DNA from: Uranotaenia lowii
Lineage: Eukaryota; Arthropoda; Insecta; Diptera; Culicidae
Length of the DNA stretch: 64,000 nt
Direction of reading: 5' to 3'
NCBI RefSeq assembly: GCF_029784155.1
Contig: NC_073692.1
Span: 428,029,324 to 428,093,323 of the forward strand
Shown: positions 42,220 through 57,500 of the stretch, piece by piece
Position numbering within the stretch: position 1 is the first letter of the stretch
How the letters are laid out: every line of letters begins with the position of its first letter
Position numbers and translations under genes: made by a program
The notes under the pieces: generated by a model
What the model was told of the DNA's origin: nothing
What the model saw: the letters and a program-made list of their open reading frames with translations, nothing else
Databases searched by the model: none

Positions 42220-44232
42220 ATGGAAGTGAATCCGCTCAGCATAATCCTGGTCAAGTCAGACAGCAAAGGGGACCGGCTGTTGTTTCGATACCCGTACAGC
42301 GTATCGCAGCAGTTTCAGACTAGTGTGGTTCCCAACCGGAAAACGCCGTACTCGATCCTAAACAACAGCGATGATGTCCTCCAAAATGCTCCACCCACGG
42401 TGACCAACATTTGCTTTGGTTAGCTTTACATGCTCTCTTATAATCTGATATGATAGGATATGAAATAAAAATAAATTCTATTACAGATCAACTATACGGA
42501 ATATCGGATGATGTGCTGGCCACGCTGTTTGCAGTGAAGTCGGAGTTGTGCAATCAGAAGTTCGAGCTTAAAGTTAACGATGTTCGGTTCGTGTCGCATC
42601 CAACCCTAATGAAGGTCGACAACGAGGACCAGAAGAATGCTTCTTATTTTCGGATTAACATTGTTTTTGCCTTGCATGCTCAAGCGAGCTATTCGATAGT
42701 CAAATGCTACTACGAACTCAGTAAACGAATAGGAGTGGCTCTGTTGTATGAGGAGAGGCGAGCGGGTTATCTTTCGAATGAAATGAAGATCATGGTTTCG
42801 AGCATCGACGAGATGGCAGCCGCTGCGCAAGAGCTTGAATTCGGAAGTAATGGAAATATCAATGTGTTTGATAATATATTGAAGGATTGTACCTTGGCCC
42901 AGTTTATCAAGACAATTTATCACGATCTCTGTACGACCGGCCTTCTCAATGTGACTATGAATCAGTCAGTAACGCTTAGTTTTTGTCTACCACAGAAAGC
43001 ACACCAGTTCCATAAAAAGGGTGTGGTCGTTGAACCAGAGGCCATCGATAAGTGTCTCCATGCACTGAAACCCTACCATGGGATGTTACTCTTGGTGGAC
43101 CCCTCCGAATTATTGGATTGTGTGCCACCATCCGGTGCTCGTATGCTTTTGCAACTAATTGAGGCGTACAATCCACTGAAAAGTTTACAAAACATGGCTT
43201 CGGATGCCGACCTCATAATAGATCATGTTTATCAGCTGGTAGGTCATCTGGTATACTGGGCCAAGGCAACGATAATTTATCCACTTTGCGAAACCAATGT
43301 GTATGTGATAGCACCGGATGCACAACTTAACATTCATTCAAATTTATCGGATAAATTTTCAACCAAATTCCCTGGTGACGTGCTATTTGAAGTGATTAGC
43401 GATTTTTCGCTTCCAACGTCGATAGGGCATTTGACAACACCACTGCAGCATCCCGCCAGACAGGGTCGATTGGCTCAGATGGTTCTGTGGATGTTACAGC
43501 ATCACCTTTTGATGCAATTACACACTTACGTTCAGTTCATTGCTTTCTACGATGATGGTGAAGAAATCGATTATATCGAAAATGGAACGATGGAAGACAA
43601 AGGAAAGGAGAACGGTATCTATCAGGCAGCACAACACGGACCAGCTATAACTAAAAACCAAACGTAAGTAAAATGCTTTTTACATGCGAATGCTTCTAAT
43701 AATCAAAAAAAAAAAAAATAAATCGCCTTTTTTCAGCGTTTGTAGTTCCCTTCCTTGCACGTCTAGTCAACCCTTAGCGGTGCCGACAAATCGGAAGCAC
43801 TCCCTGTCGGAGGATATATATCCGGACAGTCTAACGGCCACTAGTAACACCAGACCATCGTCAGCGAGTCATCGATCCAACATCAGTCATTCAAGTGTTG
43901 GCCAAACGGCGTCCAGTACGGATAACGACGAATCGATAGCTTCGATGGAAGACGAAGATAAAATCAAACGACTCTTATCGGCTTTTGATGAGTGTGATAG
44001 GAAGGCTGTGATGAAAATTCCCGCTGCATTGAACTCCGAAGATCTATCGCTGATGGTGCGGCTTTGGCAGGCAGGTTATTTCAAAGGCGAGCACCATCTG
44101 GAGGAAATAATGTACTTTGAAAACTTACGCCGGTCGCAGCTGTTACAGTTGGTGGACAAGTTTCGAGAGGTCCTCATTATTTATGAAACTGAAGATCCGG
44201 CAATCGCAAGTCTCTACACTGTAGCACAGTGA
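42220..44232 (+). CDS. Nprl3: NPRL3, GATOR1 complex subunit (three exons)
   Basis: Exons 42220-42418, 42487-43663 and 43737-44232 join in phase to 623 aa. The N-terminus PLSIILVKSDSKGDRLLFRYPY is the start of the longin-like domain. Family blocks follow: KFELKVNDVRFVSHPTL, INIVFALHAQASYSIV, CYYELSKRIGVALLYEERR, the middle stretch HALKPYHGMLLLVD, LVYWAKATIIYPLCETNVYV and the winged-helix part MVLWMLQHHLLMQLHTYVQF. The C-terminal block HHLEEIMYFENLRRSQLL is diagnostic of NPRL3. With NPRL2 and DEPDC5 (Iml1) it forms GATOR1, the GTPase-activating complex for RagA/B that switches off TORC1 on the lysosome when amino acids are scarce. The linker at about residues 440-540 is Ser/Thr-rich and variable, as in other animals. 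The copy is intact. It is convergent with adenosine kinase, with 91 bp between the two stop codons. Confidence 0.95.
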
Positions 44233-44323
44233 TGAAATTCAATCGAAATCAAAACACATTAGTAACAATTGTGAAAAAAAAACTTTATTCGTTTAGGTAA
44301 TGGTAGCAAAGAAAGCCCTACCT
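44233..44323. terminator. Shared 91-bp spacer between convergent NPRL3 and adenosine kinase
   Basis: A minus-strand AATAAA (TTTATT at about 44284-44289) serves adenosine kinase, 35-40 bases past its stop. I see no plus-strand AATAAA in the spacer, so NPRL3 transcripts probably extend into the antisense of adenosine kinase. Confidence 0.6.
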
Positions 44324-46614
<2,291 letters not shown>

Positions 46615-47090
46615 CCTCCGGTTAGATCGTACCGAAACTGTACCGTGTCAACCAATTTTAATTCACTGGGCCGATACTTACGGAATTCTTTTGAGGATAC
46701 TCGTGGCTGAGTAAGGACTGACTCTCGGATAGAATGGAAATCCCGCACAGCAGCCAGGAGGAACTGATCCGGAGCAAGTGAAATGCTGTACACACGACGA
46801 ACGACCCACCACGATGAACTGTTCACAACATTCGACCGTCTTCCGTCGAGCGGGAGCGAAGAAAGAGCGCAGCAAAATATTAGAAACACGCTACGCTGAT
46901 AAACCACAACAGGGCTTGAAAAGGAACCCAAATCGAAAGCAGTTTTTGCAAAATAAAAATTGATATTCTACATTTTCACTTTTTTCACAAAGCTTGAACT
47001 TCAAACACGATAATTATTATTTTAGGACAAAGTTCCAAACTTCGACCCTGTGCGCAAACAAAATAACCTCAATTATTTGATTCACTAAAT
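46615..47090 (-). promoter_or_regulatory. 5' flank and probable promoter of adenosine kinase
   Basis: A moderately GC-rich stretch at 46620-46880 upstream of the ATG probably includes the 5' UTR and promoter; no TATA box stands out. Frames here on both strands look like UTR. The LINE insertion starts just beyond, at 47103. Confidence 0.4.
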
Positions 47091-47424
47091 AATACTAATG
47101 CTGACATCCGGCAACACGGTTTGTTAAAGTTCGGTCGAACCCAAGACTGCGTTGCTTTTTAAAGAGTTTTTTCTCGGTGAAACGGATAATTTAAAGCGTG
47201 TGAAGTGGATAGTTTGTTGCCCGGAATTCCAGTTCTTCCGTATTCGGTGGAGAAGTATCGTTTCGTGATCTTTCCGGATAGTTATCTGGATTTCTAATCG
47301 TTGATTTTCAAGTCAGCCCCACGAGGGCTATCAGTCAGCTTTTATACCAGTTGTTATACTACTTGATTGGAAACTTGCATACAACATCACTTAAAGTGTA
47401 GAGAGAGAGGAGTCGGATCAGCTG

Positions 47425-48729
47425 ATGGCTGACATCTCAGATCCCCCCGATGGGGGATCCAGAGTACCTAGGTGGATGCTTGGGCCAGATGACTTGGGTG
47501 AAATGCGAACATTACTTATGCAAGCTGTGAAAGAGAATGACGACGACACGAAAGAACCCAGACTTCCATCAAAACCCTTTTTAATAGCCCAAACGGTTCA
47601 ACTGACGATTGGTTATGAAGAAGCCAAGAGAGTTCAAGCCACAAAGGAGGCTAGGGGCGCTAAGTATATCCTAAGGACAGACTCGAAACGAATTATGGAA
47701 CAACTTCTAAGCATCAAATCTCTGGTAGATGGCACTTCAGTAGAAATCATCCCTCATCCCACATTAAGCTATGTTCAAGGAGTAATTTTCGATATTGATA
47801 CGATTGATGAAAAAGAACAATTCATTCTCGAACAGCTTCAACCTCAAGGTGTCACAAAGGTTAAAAGAATTACCAAGAAAGGAGAAGGCTCGTCAAGGGT
47901 CAACACCCCTCTCCTAATATTAACCTTTCAACGAACAGTGCGACCAGATTTTATTTATGTAGGATTGCTCCGTGTAAAAGTTCGTGCTTTTTACCCGTCG
48001 CCGTTATTGTGTTTCAAATGCGCTGATTATGGCCACGGAAAAGACAAATGTCCCGCCAAAACACCCGTTTGTCTAACATGCTCCGGAAACCATGAAATCG
48101 ATAAAACACAATGCGAAAGGTCACCATTCTGCAAGAACTGCAATGGAGATCACGCTCCCATTGCTAGAACATGTCCCAAATACAAAGAGGAAGAGAAAAT
48201 TATCAAAATCAAAGTAGATCGAGGCATATCTTTTGGAGAAGCTAGAGCCCTAATCCGTGAAGCCAACCAAGGTACCTCCTTTTCAAGCTTAGTTCAATAA
48301 CGTCTATCGCAAAACACTGACGAAAAGGACAAAATTATTCAAATGCTACGTGATGAACTACTGGCAGTACGAACTGAACTTAAATCTCTTAAGGAATCTT
48401 TAGTTGATCAAACAACAACTCAAAAATCAACTCCAGTCGATTCCAGACTAACTGACTCTTTTAACACACAAAATTCAAACTCAAACAAACAAATGGGACG
48501 AAGTAGCAATCCAGACTCTTCTTGCAATTCTAATAACAGTAAAGAACCGAATAATCCCTCGCAAAGACTCTCGAGAATAGACGGCTACCCAAAAAGTAAA
48601 TCTGAAATCCTCATGCGTAGCAGAAGTCAAAAACGACTGATAAGTCCTCCAAAACCTGAAAAATCTTTAAAAAAGGGTAAAACTATGAACTCTAAACAAT
48701 CATCAGCATCTCCCCCTATGGAATTCTAA
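47425..48729 (+). pseudogene. LINE ORF1, nucleocapsid-like protein with one internal stop
   Basis: The frame encodes an ORF1 RNA-binding protein of 434 codons. Its end carries three Cys/His knuckles: CFKCADYGHGKDKC, CLTCSGNHEIDKTQC and CKNCNGDHAPIARTC (codons about 194-252). After the knuckles comes FGEARALIREAN, as in I-type ORF1. A single TAA at 48298-48300 cuts the protein after 291 residues, directly before a Gln/Ser-rich, coiled-coil and basic C-terminal part that stays open to 48729. A C-to-T change in a CAA codon would explain it. The ORF1 stop overlaps the ORF2 start. Confidence 0.85.
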
Positions 48730-51552
48730 TGGCTAACTTCGATAAACTTGAATCTGGTAACAACAATCGCCTGTACCCGGACCATGATACGGATTTTTAT
48801 ATTAGCAACCATCCATCAATTATCAACCAAGAATTGAACTTGGAAAGATTCCCGAATGCAGTCACAACAAGCTCAAACGCAGTCACGCCTACTGCTTGTA
48901 GATCCTGCATCAATCTTGATGCAAAAAACAACGTACCACGAACACCTATCGAATCCGATAACCAAGCCCACCACCCGACAATATCGCTTCCGGAAACTCG
49001 ACAAATATCGATGACTACCACCGAAGAGGGTACCCAATCTTTGTTCGATGAATCCAGACCAAGAACGAGAAACCAATTCTCTCAGGCAAGTATCTCTCAA
49101 TTTATTGTCTCCGATAGACTGACTGGCCTTGATTATTCCCCAGCCACAGATATACAACAACATCGCTTATCGGAAGAACCCGCTGTAGAAATATTTCGAA
49201 ACGATTATAATGATGAAATCGTGTCATATCCTGTGGAGGTTCAGGACACCCACTGTAGCCAGCGGGTCCATCCTACACCAGTTCCAGACGTCGGTCACTC
49301 AACATCATCCACCTTGTCTTTCGGTGCAAGGCTCGATGACAACTGGGGGCTCGAAACCAGATCTAACATGTCCACACCAGACCACAACGCTTCGTTGAAA
49401 CATCGTATAGCCATTCAATGGAACATGAATGGATTCTTCAACAATCTAAGTGACTTGGTTTTGCTCACCAACTTCAATCCCCCAACTGTACTTGCTATTC
49501 AGGAAACCCATCTCCGGCCAAATGCAGAAGGAAGCTTAGTCAACACATTACGGAACCAATACACTTGGAAAACCTCAGCAAAAAACAACATTTATCAGTC
49601 CATCGCTCTAGGAGTCCTTACAACCGAGCTCCATCATCAGATTCATTTGGACACTCCTTTCTTAGCACTGGCAACAAAAATCGAAGGTAAATTGCCCTGC
49701 ACAGTTGTTAACATCTACGTAACTAACGAACCACATCCGAGCTTTGAAAGTGACTTCTCTGACCTGGTTAACCAACTCGAAGCACCTTTCTTAATTCTGG
49801 GAGATTTTAACGCCCATCACAGGAATTGGGGCTGTGACCGAGATGATCCCAGAAGTAAAGCTATAGTCCGTGTATGTGAGCAACACGACTTGTTTGTAAT
49901 GAATGACGGTGGTACAACCTTTTCAAGAGGCAGCACATCGACAGCAATCGACTTATCGATATGTTCAAGCGATATGATAGGAAAAATAAACTGGTTTTTA
50001 CACGATGATCCTCGAGGCAGTGACCATCACCCAATTGAAATTATTGGTAATAAAAGCTTTCCTCAAACAGGTAGACGACCGCGATGGCAATTAGACCGAG
50101 CTAACTGGGTTGATTATGAAGCCGAACTATTGGCACTTGTAGATCGAGACACTCAGTATTCACCTAGCCAGATTGGCAACTTCATCCTTGAAGCGGCAAA
50201 TAAATCCATACCAAGAACTTCGGCCAAACCAGGTCCACGTTCAGTTCCATGGTGGAATGTGGATGTAAAACTAGCCATCAAAGAACGTAGGAAAGCTTTG
50301 AGAGCCTGGAAACGTGTTTCCCCTGATGATCCCAATCGAGATGCTTATCTGGAAAACTGGTGTACTGCAAGACAATCATGTCGCCGCATTATTAAAGAAG
50401 CCAAACGGGATTCATGGTTAGAATTTCTAGATGGAATATCACCACGATCATCACCGCAAGAAGTGTGGCGTCGAGTTAACTCGTTACGAGGACATAGAAG
50501 ATTAAACGGCTTCACGCTAACTGTCGATGAAAAAATAACTGATAACCCTACAAAAATAAGCAATGAACTTGGCCGTTATTTTTGTCAAATTTCTTCCACT
50601 GAAATGTACCCTTCCGCGTTTATTAGTAAGAAAAGTTTGATGGAAGAGCGTGAAATAACATTCAATCAAACTTTGACATCACCTAGGCAACGATACAATG
50701 ATCCCTTCTCTATGGCTGAACTATTGTATGCCTTAGACAATGTTAAAAGCAAGTCTTGTGGTCCAGACGAAGTGGCATATCCCATGATAAAGCGTCTACC
50801 GCTACGAATTAAACAGGCTCTTCTTGACGGATACAATATGCTTTGGGAAACCGGATGCTTCCCTGAAGAATGGCGCAGGAGTATTATCGTTCCTATACCA
50901 AAAGTATCTAACAACACAAAAACGCCATCAAGCTTTCGTCCTATCAGCCTAACAAGTTGTATGTCTAAAATTCTTGAACGAATGGTGAATAGGAGGCTCG
51001 TAACGCACCTGGAAAGCAATAATTTACTTGACCAACGACAATATGCTTTTAGAAAAGGGAAAGGAACTGGTGTATATTTCGCGGATCTAGCTAATATTTT
51101 AGAAAAAGCATCTAAAGATAATATGCACGTTGATATGGCCGCTTTAGACCTTTCGAAGGCCTATAACAGAGTCTGGAGGCACGGCATACTCTGTCAATTG
51201 CAAAAATGGAATCTACAAGGTAATCTCCCAACCTTCATAAAGTCTTTTCTAGGTAAAAGAATTTTTCAAGTATCTGTGGGAAGCACACTCTCCGAAGAAT
51301 TCATCGAAGAAAATGGGGTTCCACAAGGCTCCGTCCTAGCAGTAACGCTATTTTTAATCGCAATGCAAAATATTTTTACGATCATCCCCAAGAATGTGAA
51401 TGCGCTTGTATATGCAGACGATATAGTACTAGATGTTGCAGGGAAAACACCTGGTCGTGTGAGGATTACCCTGCAAGCAGCAATAAGGAGTATCGCACGA
51501 TGGTGTACATCCGTAGGATTTCAAATGGCACCTGAAAAATGTTCAATGACGC
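48729..51552 (+). pseudogene. LINE ORF2, endonuclease and reverse transcriptase, 5' part
   Basis: ORF2 begins at the ATG at 48729, which shares its A with the ORF1 stop (TAATG). A long Ser/Thr/Asn-rich leader of about 220 residues precedes the APE-type endonuclease (QWNMNGFF, AIQETHLRP with the catalytic Glu, LGDFNAHHRNWGC, and GSDHHPIEI). The reverse transcriptase follows, with SFRPISLTSCMSKILERMVN, DMAALDLSKAYNRVW (motif A; the second Asp of the usual KAYD is Asn), PQGSVLAV and YADDIVLDVAG (catalytic motif C). The frame is cut at the thumb region by the BEL/Pao insertion after 51552. Codons after 51553 belong to the LTR. Confidence 0.92.
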
Positions 51553-54500
51553 TGTTGGGGATCGGAATGGACTAAGTACTAGTGTTTTCGTAGCAGTATA
51601 GCAGCTCAAACTGAAATTGTATATTTTTAATTACAAATGAGTTCACAATTGGTTTCATTTTACTAATCGTACTTACAATTTGCTAGTACTTATTTTATGC
51701 CTCTGATTTTGAACTTCACGCCTCACCAGACCGACCGATGGTTTTAAGAAGTTATTGATCGTTGTTGTTGTAAGATATAGGTAATTTGCTTGAAAGCCCC
51801 TGATAATACGAGCTCTTCAAAACACTTTCGATTGCGAGGATTGTACTGCATAGGCTTCAAACCATTTAGTAGGCGGCGCGACGAATTGATTTGCCCTTCT
51901 ACTGCTGATTTGTGACCTAGTATGATATGTTATAAATGTTTGTTACCACATAGGTCGATTTCACACGCAGTATCCTGCAATCTACTTCTGTTTACTTTTA
52001 ATATCTTTATCCACAACGTTTTTCGGAAATTTTATAGAAATCAGAGATTTAATATGAGCTTTTCAAATTACTTTTGGATAAGACCGCGATGATAATAACG
52101 TTATCACTTCCGCCCAAAATATTTTCCCAGTAACTGCGACTATATGCCCTGTTGCTCTTTTTACTCTGCCGTCCACCGGCTGAGTAAACTGTGGTAACAG
52201 TTCCCCAGCCCGTAAACTCCGGTACTCCTACATAACATTCGGATTTACTCCTAGAACAGCCAAATTTGCTACGGATTTCCGATGAACCCCGACGTTTGTT
52301 CTGACTAGAGCTTGTCGTACTCTTCCATCTGGAGCCGCGAAAATTTCCTCGACTATTCCTCGGATCCAGTGCTTTTTGTTTTTTCCGTTGACTATAAACA
52401 CCAAATCGTCCTTCTTCAGTGTTCGACGTTCTTCAAACCATTTGGTTCTTTTGTTGATAGTCGGTAAATACTCTTTGTACCATCTCTGCCATAGTTGATC
52501 TGCCAAATACAAGGATCTCTTGTAGATGTCTCGTAAAGCATCTGCCACCTCAACTTCGTCTCCTTCCATATCAATAGGTTTCACAACACGAAGAAAATGA
52601 TTGGGAGTGAGCGCTTCCGAGCCCGTTGTTTCCTGCGATTTGTATGTAAGGGGTCGAAAGTTGATCAGATCTTCCGCCTCCGATAGCGCTGTAATTAAGA
52701 TTTCGTCCGTCAACTTTCGTCCGTCACTAAACGCCTTCAGAGCTTCCTTCACCGACCGGACCATCCTCTCCCATGCTCCTCCCATATGAGGGGTGCCCGG
52801 TGGTATGAAATGCCATTTTGTTTTAGGACTGGTCACTTTCTCAGCACATTCGTAATCGATCGACTTCAGCATCTGATTCCAGCTTCCCAAAAAGTTGGTA
52901 CCATTATCCGAAAATATCTCCTCGGGTGTTCCACGCTTGCTGATGAATCTTCGAATAGCCATTAAACATGATTGGGTCGATAAACTGTAGATGATCTCCA
53001 TATGTACTGCTCGCACCGCCAAACATGTGAATACGGCAACCCATCTTTTTTCTTTGCGTCGGCCAACAGTAACTTCCAAAGGACCAAGATAATCTATCCC
53101 CACTGAACTAAAGGGACCAAGCTTTGCTGAGAGTCGTTGGACCGGAAGTGGAGCCATTCGAGGTATTTCTGGCTTGCATCGATAGACTTTGCACCACATA
53201 CATTCGCGCATGATATGTTGAATAGCCACTCGCAACTTAGGAATCCAAAATTTTTGGCAGACTTCGTTGTAAACAGTTTCTTTATTCCCGTGTCCACACT
53301 TCTCGTGGAAAAACTGTAATAGTCTGGTGGTTATTAAATTATCTTTCGGCAATATAATAGGGAACTTGGTGTCAAAGGGAATGTGCTCGGCTTGCTCCAT
53401 TCTACCGCCCATGCGCATGACACCGTTGTCATCGATCACTGGAGTCAACCTATACAACACACTGGACTTCTCCAGTTGCTGCAGGGACTCATTTTCCTTT
53501 CGTTTTAAATTATTCTTTAGTATTCGAACTTCATTTGGAAACGCCTCGTATTGAGCTTGTTGCCAAAGGATTGTTTCTGCTTTGATCAATTCTTCCCTTT
53601 GCAACGGACACTGGTTGGTTTTCAACTTAGCTTTAAGCATTTTTGCTTGATTTTCGGTAGCCTTTGAGACCAACATAGGTAGACCTTCCCTCTTTCTTTT
53701 GATGTTACATATAAATCGATAAACTGTAGCTGTAATGCGGAGTACGCGTTTCCACGTTGATATGTCATCAACCATTACCACCTTCTTCGTTGAACTCGCT
53801 TCGTGTACTAATACATAAACTGATTTCAATTCATCCTCCACAACATCCGTAGAACATTCTTGTTTCGGCCACTGATCAGCAGGTTCGTAGAGAAATTCCG
53901 GGCCATTAAACCAGGCGCTCTTCGAATCAAGTGGAGGTCCTTGTCCCCACTTCGTCAGGGCATCCGCTATGTTCTGTTTACTGGGTACCCAGTGCCAAGC
54001 AGAAATATTAGTCGATTCTTGAATTTCGCCTATCCGGAACGCAACGAATGTTTTAAACCTATGTTGGTCAGATCGTATCCAGCTGAGTGTTGTCTGTGAA
54101 TCTGTCCAGAAATAGCATTTATGAATGGTGAAACTGTGATTTTGTTTGATTATCTGATGCATTTTTGCTCCAAGTACCGCTGCCATCAATTCCAAACGAG
54201 GTATCGACTGTTGCTTCAACGGTGCAACCTTTGATTTCGCCATAACAAGAGAACATTTGATTCCTCCTGCCCATGTAACCCTGAAGTATGCAACACATCC
54301 GTATGCGGTTTCGCTAGCGTCAGTAAAAACGTGAAGATCCAATGACGTGACATCGTTTGAATGAATTTGACCAAGGTAACATCTGGGAATGCGGATAGTT
54401 CTCACCAGAGGAAGAAGATCAATCCATCGCTTCCACGTTCCAAAACATTCACTGCTTAATTCCTGATCCCAGTCGCATCCACTACGCCAAAGGTCCTGGA

Positions 54501-57500
54501 TCAGCGTTTTGCCATGTACGGTGAATGGCGCCAGAAGTCCCAACGGATCGAAAAATCCCATCACGCAACTCAATACTACTCGTTTTGTCGGTTTTTTAAT
54601 GTTCTCCAGATACTCTTTGATGTCTTCTCGATGGTCAGTGGAAAAGGAGAAAACATCTTCTTCTGGATCCCATATGATTCCTAAGACACGTTCAGTATCA
54701 GAAGCTTTATCTTGGTTGAAATGGACAATCTGCTCAGCTTTTGGTTCTCCCACGCGTTTAAGAACTTCATGGGTGTTTGACACCCAGTTCCGAAGCTCGA
54801 ATCCTCCCTTTGAATGGATATACTTCACTTGCAATGCTCGCTCTACTGCCTGATCTTCGGTATCAGCGCTGTCGTAGTAGTCATCCACGTAGTGGTTACC
54901 GGTTATGGCTGCCACTGCTTCGGGGTATTGTTTGACAAACTCTTCAGCATTGCGATTTTTAACAAACTGGGCTGAGCAAGGCGAGCAAGTGGAGCCAAAG
55001 GTCGCGACGTCCATGATAAAAGTTTTGAACCGTTTATTCGGATCGGCTCGAAACAGAAAACGCTGGGCCTGTCGATCTTGTTTCCGAATTTGTAGTTGGT
55101 GGTACATTTCGCGTATGTCCGCACCAAACGCGATTCGACGTTCTCGAAATCTGTTTATGACAGCTGGTAAAGACACTAACATGTCTGGACCTTTGAGTAG
55201 TTGTGAATTTAAAGATATTCCGGATACGGTTGCAGCTGCGTCCCACACTAGGCGTACTTTTCCTGGTTTCTTAGGGTTCAGGACCACATTTAGCGGAAGA
55301 TACCAGGACTTGTTCGGCGACGATGAAGATAATTCTTCAGATGACGCCTCATGAGCGTAGCCCTTTTCCTGATACTCTTTTATCTGCTGACAAACATTTG
55401 CGAACAGATCAGGAGTTTTTAGCAAGCGATGTTCCAACTGTTTTGCTCGCCGTGCCGCCATATGATAGTTGTCAGGAAATTTCGGGTCGTCCGTCTTCCA
55501 CAACAGGCCCGTTTCGAACCTGTCACCAACTCGAATAGTGGTACTCTCGAGAATTTGTCTAGCTCGTACATCCTCTGGAGATTCTCGCACAACCGGCACA
55601 GTAGCTTCCTCTATGGTATATTGTAATTTTATGAGGTCATGCAGCTCTTCGTTGCTCACTTCCACGTGAACGCCAAAAAATTCGGAATCGCCATAAATAT
55701 GTTGCTTACCAACCGGACCGTAAATTGCCCAACCAAGCTTAGATCGAACAGCGATAGGATCTCCTATGCCACCCATTTTTGTTTCCAGTGGAGCCATTAG
55801 ATGCAAATTATTTAGCCCTATGAGCAAACCCGGACAGGTTCCGCTGTAGGATTGAATGGGTAAACCACGGAGATGAGCATGTTTTTCAGTCAGATCTTCG
55901 AAACACATGGATTGTTTTGGTAGTTTCAACTCTCCCACTGTGCGAGTACCATTTAAACACCAAAGCTCATTATCATCACAAGACGATATTTTAAGATTCA
56001 TCCGCATCGAATTTTCTTCGACGCGTGACACATCAGCTGTCCAAGTAATGGTAAGAGGCTCCTTTTGACCGACAACTCCTAGCTCGTCCGCTAGTGACTG
56101 CTCGACCAGTGTTGCAGACGATCCATCGTCTAGAAAGGCTGTTGTTTTTATTGATTTTCGACCATAGTGTAAAACGACCGGAATGACGCGGAATAGAATT
56201 GAAGAGTTTGAACGGAAATGTGTATTCATGACGACTCTACGAACTGATTTATGTAACAGCGGGTTGTGGCGTTCTCGACAGTCTCCGATATCACATCTAA
56301 TTTTGAATCTGCACCATGATTTCCCGTGATCGTTCAGGCATACATGACATAGTTTCCACTTTTCTACTAATTCCAATCGTTGTAAAACACTCATCTCTTT
56401 AAACTCTTGACAGTCACGAAGACGGTGATTTGAGCTTTTGCATACTTTGCACGGTTTCAGGTTGGTGGTCGACTGATCGCGCGCTGGCGGATCACTAGTT
56501 GGCAGTTCACAAGGTTCCTCTTCTTGAGCTATATCATGACTGAATAGTCTCTCCTTATTCCTCGCGTTACCGGAAATCTTGGAATCGGCTTTGGAATGAA
56601 ATGAAACACTAGCTTCGCATGCTTCATCTACAATTCGGGACAGGAATTTACTGAAAACGCGTAGGTCTGCGCTGTGTTTTCGTTTTTTATAACGCACCCA
56701 CTCCCGTTTGTCACTCGCAGGAAGCTTGTCGACAAGGTCTTGAATAAGAATCGGATTCAACAAGTGTTCTTTCAATTCTGCGGCTTCCAAGTGCTCACAT
56801 AATTGCTCAACGGCATTACCGAAGGGAATATACGTATGTAATTTGTCAGCCTTAGGAGATTCCAATTGCCGAACTTTGTCTAAATAGAATCGAAGAAGCT
56901 GTTCTGGACGCCCATACAGTTGACGCAGCTTTTTAATCGCCTTTGGGACCGACTTGGGAAATAAAAGTTGACCACGAACATTTTCGAGCGCGTCTCCTTG
57001 TATACTTTCTTGTAAACGCACCAAGTTTTCTACCTCAGTGTAGCCGCAAGCTATGGTAGATGACTTAAAACTGCTTATAAACAGCGGCCATTCTTCCGCT
57101 TTTCCTGTGAATATAGGTAACTTCCGACTAATTCCGCTTCTGGCCGTCAATTGTGCCTGAGAGGGTTGGGGCCCCAGCCCGTTGGACTTGTCATGTTTCC
57201 TGTCCTTCGACTCCTTTTCGATTTCGGTAGAAATATCTGTATCGCTGCTCTCACTTAAAGAATCAGTACAATTAGAATCCCCGAATGAAGTCCATTCAGT
57301 ATCGCTATTTTGTTGATCAAATTTTGCACGCGCCTTGGGTTTTTTCTCAAGCTTTAGTTTCTGCGCTTTGTGTTTCATTCCATCCTTACTTTCGTGCAAA
57401 CTATCATTCAGTCTATCAATTTTGCCTTGAACTACAGTTAGTTTCGACGAAAATGATGCGCGCATTTCTTCCAATTTTGCTAAATGATCTTCTTTTTCTT

